Assembly: GCA_016928715.1 (NCBI GenBank)
Contig: JAFGKG010000219.1
Location: forward strand, 36,319 to 100,318
Reading direction: 5' to 3'
DNA: 64,000 bases
Source of the DNA: Chloroflexia bacterium
GTDB lineage: Bacteria > Chloroflexota > Chloroflexia > DTKN01
Shown here: piece after piece, positions 21,080 to 29,561 of the stretch
How positions within the stretch are numbered: the first letter of the stretch is position 1
Layout: the number at the start of each line of letters is the position of its first letter
The notes under the pieces: generated by a model
The model's input: only the letters and a program-made list of their open reading frames with translations
Told to the model about the DNA's origin: nothing
The model's database searches: none
Program-made: the position numbers and the translations under genes

Positions 21080-22813
21080 ATGCCGCCAGCTACAGATGTA
21101 CCCCCCTATAGCCGCCAGTTGCCCCCGGTCCATCCCGGTCAGCCGCGCGAGACGGTGCAGGTTCGTTTTCCAGACGGCCGTATCTTGGAAGGACCGCGCC
21201 ATGCCCCCCTGGAGGCCTTTATCGCTGCCATGCGCCGGCCGGGAGACCCCCCCGTGGTCTCGGCCATCGTGGAGGGCAAGCTCGTCGAACTCGCCCACCC
21301 AGTGGAGCACGAAATCGACGTGGAGCCCATCTCGATCCGCCACAGCGACGGCACCCGCATCTACCAGCGATCCCTCTGCTTTCTGCTGATCGTCGCCGCC
21401 CACGAGTTATTCCCCGAGGCGCTGATCCACATCGATTACTCCCTGACCCTGAACGGGCTGTATTGCCGGGTGGAAGGAAGAGATACGTTCAGCAAAGAGG
21501 ATTTGGAGCAACTGGAATCGCACATGCGCGCCTTGGTGCAGGCCGACCTGCCCATTGTTAAAAAGCGGATCTCCCTGGAAGAGGCGCGGGAGATTTTTGA
21601 ACAGCAGGGCTACCTGGATAAAATTCGCCTGCTGGTCTTTCGACAGAAAGGCTATCTGAAGGTCTATGGCCTGCGCGGGCTGTACGACTATTTTTACGGC
21701 CATATGGTGCCCTCTACGGGCTATCTGCACCTTTTCGCCCTGCAGCCTTATCCTCCGGGCTTTATCCTGCGCTTCCCCCGCCGATCCCAACCGGGCCGGC
21801 TGCCCCCCTTTCGCGATTCCCCCAAACTGGCCGCAGTCTTTGAGGAATATGGCGAGTGGATGGATTTCTTGGAGGTCAAGGACGTCGCCGGCCTCAACCG
21901 GGCCATCGCCGAGCGGCGCATCCGGGAGGTCATCCTGGTGGCCGAAGCCCTGCATGCCCAACGGGTGACCGAGATTGCCCAAGAGATCGCCCGGCAGCGC
22001 GAAAGCATCCGCCTGGTCTTGATCGCCGGCCCTTCTTCCGCCGGCAAGACCACCTTTACCAAGCGCCTGGCTGTGCAGCTTCTGGCCAACGGCATCCGCC
22101 CCCTGCCCATTGGCCTGGACGACTATTTTGTCCCTCGGGCCGAAACCCCCCGCGACGAGGAGGGCCAGTTCGATTACGAGATCCTGGAGGCCATCGACCT
22201 CGAGTTGTTCAACGAGCAGCTCCTGGCACTGCTGGAGGGAAGGGAAATCCGCCTGCCCCACTATAACTTTATCAGCGGACTGCGCGAGGAAGGGCCAACC
22301 CTGTCGTTGCAACAAGGCCAGGTGCTGCTCATCGAGGGCCTGCACGGCCTGAACCCCCGCCTGGTGCCCCGCATTCCCCCGGCCTCGGTCTATCGGGTCT
22401 ATGTCTCGGCTCTGACCCAGTTGAATCTGGATTGGCACAACCGTGTACCCACTACGGACACCCGCTTGCTGCGCCGGCTGGTGCGGGATGCCCGCGACCG
22501 CGGCTACAGCGCCCACGAGACCATCACCCGTTGGGAAAAGGTGCGCCGGGGAGAGACCCGCAACATTTTCATCTACCAGGAGAACGCCGACTGCATGTTC
22601 AACTCGGCCCTGGTCTACGAACTGGCCGTGCTCAAACCCCTGGCCGAGCCCTTGCTGCGCCAGATCGAGCCCGGCACGCTGCCCTGGGTCGAGGCCCGGC
22701 GGCTCCTGGCCTTCCTGGAATGGTTCCTGCCCTGTCCCCCGGACCTGATCCCGGATAATTCCCTGCTGCGTGAATTTATCGGCGGCTCCATTCTGCGAGA
22801 TTTTCGCTTTTAG
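21080..22813 (+). CDS. TGS-domain nucleoside (uridine-type) kinase
   Basis: A 577-aa protein. The first 290 residues look like the N-terminal editing-side half of threonyl-tRNA synthetase (TGS-like beta-grasp VQVRFPDGRILEGP, then a second added domain). The C-terminal half is a P-loop uridine kinase/phosphoribulokinase-like domain with Walker A GPSSAGKTTF, DDYFVPR, and LIEGLHGLNP. This architecture is known from Thermotoga and clostridia and is usually annotated as nucleoside kinase. ATG 21080 follows GGAGGGAACC. It sits 43 bp after pyk and 8 bp before the BTAD regulator, so all are likely on one transcript. Confidence 0.82.
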   Translation: MPPATDVPPYSRQLPPVHPGQPRETVQVRFPDGRILEGPRHAPLEAFIAAMRRPGDPPVVSAIVEGKLVELAHPVEHEIDVEPISIRHSDGTRIYQRSLCFLLIVAAHELFPEALIHIDYSLTLNGLYCRVEGRDTFSKEDLEQLESHMRALVQADLPIVKKRISLEEAREIFEQQGYLDKIRLLVFRQKGYLKVYGLRGLYDYFYGHMVPSTGYLHLFALQPYPPGFILRFPRRSQPGRLPPFRDSPKLAAVFEEYGEWMDFLEVKDVAGLNRAIAERRIREVILVAEALHAQRVTEIAQEIARQRESIRLVLIAGPSSAGKTTFTKRLAVQLLANGIRPLPIGLDDYFVPRAETPRDEEGQFDYEILEAIDLELFNEQLLALLEGREIRLPHYNFISGLREEGPTLSLQQGQVLLIEGLHGLNPRLVPRIPPASVYRVYVSALTQLNLDWHNRVPTTDTRLLRRLVRDARDRGYSAHETITRWEKVRRGETRNIFIYQENADCMFNSALVYELAVLKPLAEPLLRQIEPGTLPWVEARRLLAFLEWFLPCPPDLIPDNSLLREFIGGSILRDFRF

Positions 22814-22821
22814 GGGCGCTT

Positions 22822-25800
22822 ATGGGCACGCTGCGTATCTTTCTCTTCGGGGGCTTGCACCTCTCTTATGGGCAGCAGCACCTGCCCACGTTTCCCACCC
22901 AGAAAACGCGTTCCCTGTTCGCCTACCTGGTAACGTTCCGCGATCGGCCGCACGCCCGAGAGGATCTGGCCCGTACCTTCTGGCGCCACAGCCCCCTGGA
23001 CCGCGCTCGCCGCAGCCTCAACACCACCGTGTGGCGACTGCGGCGGATCGTGCCGCCCGGCTATCTGCAATCCGTTGGGGAACAGCTTGCCTTTGAGCCC
23101 AGCGGGGACTATTGGGTCGACGTGGTCGCCTTTGAACAGGCCCTCCAACAGGCGGGCTGGACCCCGGGGCGGGACGCGTCCTCGTTTTTCCCAGCCCATC
23201 CCCAGGCTTTCGAGGCCCTGCAGCGGGCGGCGGAACTCTATCGGGGCGATTTCCTGGACGGTTTTGGCGAGGAGTGGCGCCTGGTTGAGGCCGAACGGCT
23301 GCGCTCCCTCTACCTGCAGGCACTGAAGCAATTGTTGGCCGGCTATCGCGATCGAGGCGATGACGAACAGGCCCTGCAGATCGCCCAGCGCTTGCTGCAG
23401 CTTGACCCACTGCACGAACAAGCCCACCAGCAGGCCATCGAACTGTACGCCCGGCTGGGCCGGATGAAGGATGCCCATACCCAATTCGAGACCTGTCGCC
23501 GCTTGCTTAGGGAGGAACTGGACGTCAAACCAATGCCCGAGACAGTGTCCGTATACCAGCGCATTTGCCGCACCAGCCCTAACGCTGCGCTCCCACCGCC
23601 TTCCTCCAACTTGCCTTTTAGCGACCAATCGATACCTGGACCTCTCTCCCGCAGCCCCTTTGACAATTTCGGACAGGTACCGATGGTGGGCCAGGAGCAG
23701 GTCTGGTCCTCCCTGTTGTCTCGTTTTTCGCTGGCCGCCCGGGGAGAGGGTGGGTTGGTCATGCTGATGGGTCGAGCCGGCGAGGGTAAAACCCGCCTGG
23801 CCCAAGAGTTAGCCCGTTATGCCAAAAGCCGGGGTTGGCTATCCCTTTGGGGGAACTGCCACGAGTTCAAAGAGCCCCCTCCGTATCAGGCCTGGACTGA
23901 AGCGCTTCGCTCCGCCCTCTCCTGGCTGGGCCGGCAAAACTGGAATTTACTGCCCTCAGCCTGCCTGAGCGAGATCACGCTGCTGCTGCCCGAGTTGGGC
24001 CGGCTGCTGCCGAGTTTACCGCCCCCAGCGAACGTCCCCGCCCCGCAGCGGCGGGAACAATTGCAGCAGGCCCTATGGGGCTTTTTGCTTGGCCTGGGCC
24101 GGGTGCGCCCCTGCCTGGTCGTCCTGGACGACCTGCACTGGGCGGACGAGGCCACCCTGCAGGCATTGGCCAGCTTGACCCGCTTGCCGGACTGCCCCCT
24201 GCTCATCCTGGGAACCACCCGCTCGGACGAGCAGCCCCCCCTCCTGCACACACTGCTGCAGGAGGGGACCGACACCGAGGCCCTGCAGCAGTACAAATTG
24301 AAGCCCCTCTCGCGGTCAGAGGTCGGCGAGTTGAGCCAGGCGCTGCTGGGCCGGGCCTTGCCCGATGCACTTTTTGTCGAACGTCTCTATCAAGAAACGG
24401 GGGGAAATCCTTTCTATATCATCGAGTCGCTCAAAGGCCTCTACGAGCAGGGCCTGCTCTCACAGGATCGTCAGGGCCGGTGGCACCTTGAGCAGGACTC
24501 CACCCAACTGCTCCAGGCCGACTGGCCCCTCCCTCGTGGGATTGGCCAGGTGGTGCGCCGCCGCCTGGAGCAACTTGCCCGGAACGAGTGTGCCCTGTTA
24601 GAACTCGCCGCAGTTCTGGGAAGGAGAATGCCTTTTGACCTGCTCTGGCAGTCCAGCGGCTGGTCGGAGGAGCGGGTACTGGAGGTCACGGACGAACTGC
24701 TGCGGCGGCAGTTCCTGGTCGAGGGGGATGACGCCCTGAGATTTGTTCACGATCACGTGCGCCAAATCATCTACCAGGGCATCGGGCCGGCTCGTCGTCA
24801 ATTTTTGCATCGGCGTGCGGGGGAAGTGTTGGAGGCATACGACGCCGGGTGCATTGAGGAATTGGCCCACCATTTTTTCCTGAGCCGGCAACTAGAGCGG
24901 GCGATGCCATACTGCTTGCAGGCGGGAAATCGGGCCATGAGTCTCTATGCTTACCAGTCCGCCCTGACTTATTACAATTGGATCGTCCAGGCCGCCCAAG
25001 AGTTGGGTGAAATAGAGCACGCGACGGAATTATTGAGGGCTTATGAGTGTTTTGGTTACGTGTGGGGACACCTGGGTAACATTGACCGAGCGCTGGAAAA
25101 TTATGCCGCTATGCGCCAGGTGGCCCAATCCGCCAAAAATTGGGCCGCTGTTGCCCGATCCGAGAGACGAGTGGCCTGGGTATATGGAAGTATGTTGCAT
25201 GATTGGAATGAGGGGCTATCTCGCGCTCGCCAGGCCGGCCAATTGGCCCGCGAGGCAGAGGATTGGCGGGAAACGGTCATCGCTATGCTGGATACAGGCT
25301 TTTTCCACAACATGTTGGGGCAATATGCCCAGGCACTGGATACCCTGCAGCAGGCCCTGGCCCTCTCTAGAGAACAGGGCGAAGCCGGACCGGCGGCGCA
25401 CTGCTTACAATATATTGGCCTGGCACAGCAAGCCCTAGGTCAATATCAAGAATCCCAGACCGCATTTCAGGAAGCCTTGCAAGTCTTTGTAGAGATCGGT
25501 AATCGATGGGCACAAGCCAGTACTTGGGCCGATCTCGGTTATCTTTACCTGAGTATGGGAAATCTGGCCCTGGCGGAAGACTCTTTTTTCAAGACCCAGT
25601 CCGTGTTGAACGACACGGTCTCTTATCTTGGCTCTCCCTATGAACTGATTGGCCTGGCGGCCGTGCAGCGCTGGCGGGGAGCGTGTGCTAAAAGTCTGGA
25701 ATGGCTGGACCAGGCCTCCAAGGTGGGGCATCGTTTTGAGGAGAGCCACTATACCGCTGCTCTATATCTCTTTTATCGATCGTTGGTTCACTGGGACCTG

Positions 25801-26877
25801 GGCCAGATTGGGGCCAGCCTCGACGATCTGTGGCTGGCCTTGGAGCGGGCTCGCCAAAGCAATACCCCAACGCTGGTGATCGACCTGTTGAATAGCCTGG
25901 GCTTTAGCCTGCGTGTTTTGGGCCAGGTCGAGCAGTCCGCTGCCTGTCATCAAGAGGGGCTGGACCTTGCCAACCGATCAGCATCTCTCTCCGGTAAGAA
26001 AGAATCCCTGGTCGGACTCGGTCTTGTCCATGTCTATCAGGGCAATCTCGTGGGAGGGCGTGCACACCTGGCGCGGTCCGTGCAACTGGCCCGTCTCCTG
26101 GGATCAAAGCATCGGGCGACAGCTCTCGCCGCGCTGGCCGAGGGCTGCCTGGTCAATTGGGACCTAGAACCAGCCCGGTCGTTGGCCCAAAAATCCTTGG
26201 GCTTGGCCGAACAAATGGACCTGCTTCCCCTGCAGGTCCACTCGCTGCATTTGCTGGGCTGGGCCTTGCTTGGACTGGGCTACCCCGAGCAGGCCAGGAC
26301 CGCACTGGAACAGGCCCTGCACAGGGCTTCCCCACCCGGTTATCCCATGCGGCGGTGGATGATTCTCGTGGGACTGTCGAATACACTGGCAGAACTGGGC
26401 GAACAGGCCGAGTCCGTACGACTGCGGCGACAGGCCGTCAGCCTGGTCCAAGGGATACTGGACGGCCTGGAAGACGAGGATATAAAGCGTTCTTTTAAAT
26501 CACAGGGGGCCGTGAGGACATTACTTGGGGAGAGCGAGCCGGTTCCTTTAGAGTCCGGCCAAACTTGCGTTGGCTTGGCCCGACTGGGGGCGCCCACCGG
26601 CAGGCACCTGCTCCCGGAGGAACAGGTGCTCGTGCTGTGGACGGCACAAGTCGATCCCTTGCCGGGTGAGGACAAGGTCGCCCGCCGCAGGCGCCATATC
26701 CTGCACCTGTTGAGCGAGGCTGCTGTGCAGGGCGGCGATCCCACAGAGGCCGATTTGGCCGCCGTCCTCGGAGTGAGTACGCGCACCGTGCGCAGCGACG
26801 TCGCCGCTCTGCGCGCGTCCGGCCGGACGATCCGCACCCGCGGCGGCCGGACGACCACAAGGCGGGCTCCCGCGTAA
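22822..26877 (+). CDS. Giant transcriptional regulator: BTAD activator domain, STAND-type ATPase, TPR array, C-terminal HTH
   Basis: A 1351-aa regulator. Residues 1-95 form an OmpR-like winged helix (RIFLFGGLHLSY, LFAYLVTFRDRPHARE) followed by the TPR-like bacterial transcriptional activator domain to about 250. An ATPase core starts at about 290, with Walker A GRAGEGKTR near residue 317 and Walker B LVVLDDLHWAD. More than ten TPR-like repeats follow (for example EQARTALEQALHRA). The C-terminus, about 1290-1345, carries another helix-turn-helix: EADLAAVLGVSTRTVRSDVAAL, followed by a basic tail. Such proteins act as signal-triggered NTPase switches; the ligand is unknown. It starts 8 bp after the nucleoside kinase. 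Confidence 0.82.
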   Translation: MGTLRIFLFGGLHLSYGQQHLPTFPTQKTRSLFAYLVTFRDRPHAREDLARTFWRHSPLDRARRSLNTTVWRLRRIVPPGYLQSVGEQLAFEPSGDYWVDVVAFEQALQQAGWTPGRDASSFFPAHPQAFEALQRAAELYRGDFLDGFGEEWRLVEAERLRSLYLQALKQLLAGYRDRGDDEQALQIAQRLLQLDPLHEQAHQQAIELYARLGRMKDAHTQFETCRRLLREELDVKPMPETVSVYQRICRTSPNAALPPPSSNLPFSDQSIPGPLSRSPFDNFGQVPMVGQEQVWSSLLSRFSLAARGEGGLVMLMGRAGEGKTRLAQELARYAKSRGWLSLWGNCHEFKEPPPYQAWTEALRSALSWLGRQNWNLLPSACLSEITLLLPELGRLLPSLPPPANVPAPQRREQLQQALWGFLLGLGRVRPCLVVLDDLHWADEATLQALASLTRLPDCPLLILGTTRSDEQPPLLHTLLQEGTDTEALQQYKLKPLSRSEVGELSQALLGRALPDALFVERLYQETGGNPFYIIESLKGLYEQGLLSQDRQGRWHLEQDSTQLLQADWPLPRGIGQVVRRRLEQLARNECALLELAAVLGRRMPFDLLWQSSGWSEERVLEVTDELLRRQFLVEGDDALRFVHDHVRQIIYQGIGPARRQFLHRRAGEVLEAYDAGCIEELAHHFFLSRQLERAMPYCLQAGNRAMSLYAYQSALTYYNWIVQAAQELGEIEHATELLRAYECFGYVWGHLGNIDRALENYAAMRQVAQSAKNWAAVARSERRVAWVYGSMLHDWNEGLSRARQAGQLAREAEDWRETVIAMLDTGFFHNMLGQYAQALDTLQQALALSREQGEAGPAAHCLQYIGLAQQALGQYQESQTAFQEALQVFVEIGNRWAQASTWADLGYLYLSMGNLALAEDSFFKTQSVLNDTVSYLGSPYELIGLAAVQRWRGACAKSLEWLDQASKVGHRFEESHYTAALYLFYRSLVHWDLGQIGASLDDLWLALERARQSNTPTLVIDLLNSLGFSLRVLGQVEQSAACHQEGLDLANRSASLSGKKESLVGLGLVHVYQGNLVGGRAHLARSVQLARLLGSKHRATALAALAEGCLVNWDLEPARSLAQKSLGLAEQMDLLPLQVHSLHLLGWALLGLGYPEQARTALEQALHRASPPGYPMRRWMILVGLSNTLAELGEQAESVRLRRQAVSLVQGILDGLEDEDIKRSFKSQGAVRTLLGESEPVPLESGQTCVGLARLGAPTGRHLLPEEQVLVLWTAQVDPLPGEDKVARRRRHILHLLSEAAVQGGDPTEADLAAVLGVSTRTVRSDVAALRASGRTIRTRGGRTTTRRAPA

Positions 26878-27347
26878 GCGGGGGGGATTTGCGTTCTTTG
26901 GGGTGGCCGCCCCGGCTGCGCCGGGGTTGGATCGTGGGCACCTGCTCCGGAAATAGACCGTAAAGGCGTCCGCCTGCGCGGACGCCCGGCCAAAGGCCCG
27001 TCAGGCTTCAGCCGGCGCTTGAATTCCCCAGGCGGCTAAAGCCTCTGCTGGGGGGACTCAAACCGCATGCCATGCCCGCTTTTGGCCCGGCGGTATGCTG
27101 GAGCACAGAAACTTCAAGTTTCTGGGTAGCGCAGTCGAGGAATCGCGTGGATAGCAAAACGATTCCTCGTCTCCGGGCCAAACCCGGCGGAGTTTGGGAG
27201 CAAAAGTCGGCGGAGCCATGTGCCAGACTCGGCTGAGTCATGTGCCAGACTCTCGCCTCATTTTTTCCTCATGGTTCCTCCCTACAGCCGATCCTTGTGA
27301 TAGCCTTCGACTATACTGGGTCCAACGATTGCATTCAAGGAGCGCCC
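26878..27347. other. 470-bp gap made of short palindromic and direct repeats
   Basis: No convincing gene. It holds an imperfect inverted repeat (AGGCTTCAGCCG near 27006 against CGGCTAAAGCCT near 27034), a CAGAAACT/AGTTTCTG hairpin near 27107, part of the CGAGGAATC repeat (27128-27170) and two copies of CATGTGCCAGACTC (27217-27230 and 27239-27252). A TATACT at 27312-27317 may be the -10 of the next genes, though no good -35 is seen. Confidence 0.55.
27128..27170. repeat. Partial copy of a dispersed palindromic repeat (CGAGGAATCG family)
   Basis: AGCGCAGTCGAGGAATCGC here is identical over 19 bases to the left arm of the element at 55141-55234, and it is followed by AACGATTCCTCG, forming the inner hairpin. 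The outer CGTCATTCC arms are missing. Confidence 0.7.
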
Positions 27348-27581
27348 ATGACGTTAATTCCGCGCCGCAGCGCCGCCTTTGTCGTCCGCATCTGGTGGGA
27401 ACGCCCCGAAGGGGAGCAGTCGCTCTGGCGGGGCCAGGCGATCCACACGGACAGCCGCCAGGTTCAGTACTTCGACTGTCTGGAGGATCTGTTGGAATTC
27501 ATCGAAACCTGGACGGGCGAACTGCATGGACAGTCACCGTCCTCTGAGGCCTCCCCAAAGGCCCCGAGAAAAATGGGGTAG
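27348..27581 (+). CDS. Small conserved-looking hypothetical protein
   Basis: A 77-aa protein, MTLIPRRSAAFVVRIWWE at the start and a FDCLEDLLEFIETW-type helical end. The pattern of RSAAFVVRIWWER, WRGQ, a Q/Y-rich strand and a final LLEFI helix recalls small proteins common in Chloroflexota, but I know no function. Start ATG 27348 is 5 bases after AAGGAG. Its stop is 4 bp before the amidohydrolase start, pointing to translational coupling. Confidence 0.6.
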   Translation: MTLIPRRSAAFVVRIWWERPEGEQSLWRGQAIHTDSRQVQYFDCLEDLLEFIETWTGELHGQSPSSEASPKAPRKMG

Positions 27582-27585
27582 GATA

Positions 27586-29424
27586 ATGGACCCGGAAATT
27601 TACCCTCGAAACAAGCCTGGAGGTCTCCCCAGTGCAAACGCCCCCGGCAAAAAGCACTTGGCCCCACCGGCGCTCAGCCGGCGCCGCTTCCTGCTGGGGT
27701 TGGCGGCCGCTCTGGCCTGGATCGCCGGCGGCTGTGGCCGGCGGCCCCGGCCAGGAGACCCGGCCGCAGTGCCCACGACCGCCCCGACCCGGGCCGCCAC
27801 TCCGGCTGCCACAGCGTCTTTCAGCCCCGTACCCTCCGGCGAGGCCGCCGACCTGGTCCTGCGCGGCGGCAAGGTCATCACGGTCGATCCGGCGGACACG
27901 ATCGCCCAGGCGGTAGCCGTCAAGAACGGCCTCATCCAGGCCGTGGGCACGGACGCCGACGTGGCCCCGTACCTGGGCGCGGCCACCCGGATCGTGGAAC
28001 TGGCCGGCCGGGCCCTTACCCCGGGCCTGATCGATCCCCACAACCACTTCCAGGTGATGGGCCAAATGAGTGCTTTCTACGTGCCCTTTATGCCACCCGA
28101 GGTACACACCATCGCCGAACTGCAGGAAAAGCTGGCCGAGGTGGTGGCCCAGACCCCCGAGGGGGAATGGGTCAAGGGCTACTTCCTGGTCGTCACCGAG
28201 GGCCGGCTGCCCACCCGGCACGACCTGGACCCGGTCTCGCCCAACCATCCCGTGTTTATCCTGCAGCAGGGCGGCCATTACGGCTCGGCCAACAGCCTGG
28301 CCCTGCAGATGGCCGGCATCACAGCCGATACGCCCAGCCCACCGGGCGGCTTGATTGAAAAAGGAGACGACGGAGAGCCCACCGGCGTCTTTTATAACCA
28401 CCGGGCCATGGACCTGCTGCGGCGGGTGATCCCCTTCTTTACAATGGAGGACGTACACCAGTACATCCTCTCCACCCAGCCCATGTTTGCCGCGGCGGGG
28501 GTGACCAGTTTTCAGGACAACAACGTGCGCGGCGTCGAGACGGTGCACACCTACATGGACGTGGCCCGGGCCGGCCAGCTCTACCTGCGCGGCGCGGTCT
28601 ATTATACGCTCGAGTGGCCCAGCGACCTAGAGCGGGCGCTGCACGAGATGGATCGCTACAGCGACGATTTCATACGCTTTGCCGGCTTTAAATTCCTCCT
28701 CGACGGCCAGTCCCACATGGCCTACTGCCACGAGCCCCACAACGGGGTGCGCTGGGACATGCCCACCTGGGACCCGCAGACCTTCAAGGACGCCGTGCGC
28801 CAATTGCACGACACCGGCCTGCAGATCTGCGTGCACTGCGTCGGGGACGCCGCCGTGGACCTGACACTGGACGCCTACGAGGGGGCCATGGACGCCAACC
28901 CCCGTCCCGACCCCCGCCACCGCATCGAACACTGCATCCTGTCCACGCCGCGGGCGATCCAGCGCATGGCCGACCTGGGCGTGGTGGTCAGCACCCAGCC
29001 GCAGTTCCTGCGCCTGGGCGGGAACTTGTGGGCCCAAACTTTTGGCGAGGAACGGGCCCGCCGGATTATGGTCACCCGGGAGTGGCTTGACGCCGGCGTC
29101 CCCCTGGCCCTGGGCTCCGACGCCCCGACGACCCCCTGGTACACGCCCCAGGTCACCCTCTTTGGCGCGGTCACCCGTATCAGCGGCAGTAACGAGTTCC
29201 ACGAACCCGACCAGGCCCTGACCATCCAGGAGGCCCTGCGCGCCCACACCATGGGCGCGGCCTACGCCGGCCACCAGGAGCAGGTCAAGGGATCGATCGA
29301 GGTGGGCAAGCTGGCCGACCTGGTCGTCTGGAATGCCGATCCCTACACCGTGCCGGTGAAGGATCTGTGGACGACGACGATCGATATGACCATCGTCGAT
29401 GGCCAGATCGTGTACCAGGTGTAG
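27586..29424 (+). CDS. Tat-exported lipoprotein amidohydrolase (YtcJ-like)
   Basis: A 612-aa metal-dependent hydrolase of the amidohydrolase superfamily. The N-terminus has a twin-arginine motif SRRRFLLGLA and a lipobox IAGGC, so it should be folded inside, exported by Tat and lipid-anchored outside. The core shows LTPGLIDPHNHF (metal-binding HxH variant), VHCVGDAAVDLTLDA, RIEHCILS and ALGSDAPTTPW (final Asp), typical of the YtcJ/AepA group. The substrate is not predictable. The start is set by the 4-bp spacing to the small upstream gene and by the signal sequence. Confidence 0.85.
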   Translation: MDPEIYPRNKPGGLPSANAPGKKHLAPPALSRRRFLLGLAAALAWIAGGCGRRPRPGDPAAVPTTAPTRAATPAATASFSPVPSGEAADLVLRGGKVITVDPADTIAQAVAVKNGLIQAVGTDADVAPYLGAATRIVELAGRALTPGLIDPHNHFQVMGQMSAFYVPFMPPEVHTIAELQEKLAEVVAQTPEGEWVKGYFLVVTEGRLPTRHDLDPVSPNHPVFILQQGGHYGSANSLALQMAGITADTPSPPGGLIEKGDDGEPTGVFYNHRAMDLLRRVIPFFTMEDVHQYILSTQPMFAAAGVTSFQDNNVRGVETVHTYMDVARAGQLYLRGAVYYTLEWPSDLERALHEMDRYSDDFIRFAGFKFLLDGQSHMAYCHEPHNGVRWDMPTWDPQTFKDAVRQLHDTGLQICVHCVGDAAVDLTLDAYEGAMDANPRPDPRHRIEHCILSTPRAIQRMADLGVVVSTQPQFLRLGGNLWAQTFGEERARRIMVTREWLDAGVPLALGSDAPTTPWYTPQVTLFGAVTRISGSNEFHEPDQALTIQEALRAHTMGAAYAGHQEQVKGSIEVGKLADLVVWNADPYTVPVKDLWTTTIDMTIVDGQIVYQV

Positions 29425-29561
29425 CCTCCCTGGAATGGCAATGTGGTCAGTAGATCGTGAAGGACAGCCTGGTCATCCAAGGCCCGATCTTGACTGAGAA
29501 AGGAGGAGACCCGAAAACTTGAAGCCCGCCCCATTACGCATGTTGTCAAGGAGGAAAAGGA

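Noticed and set aside
26878..27347. A gene in the gap after the BTAD regulator
   Set aside because: Only short frames built from repeat sequence; no ribosome site or codon pattern.
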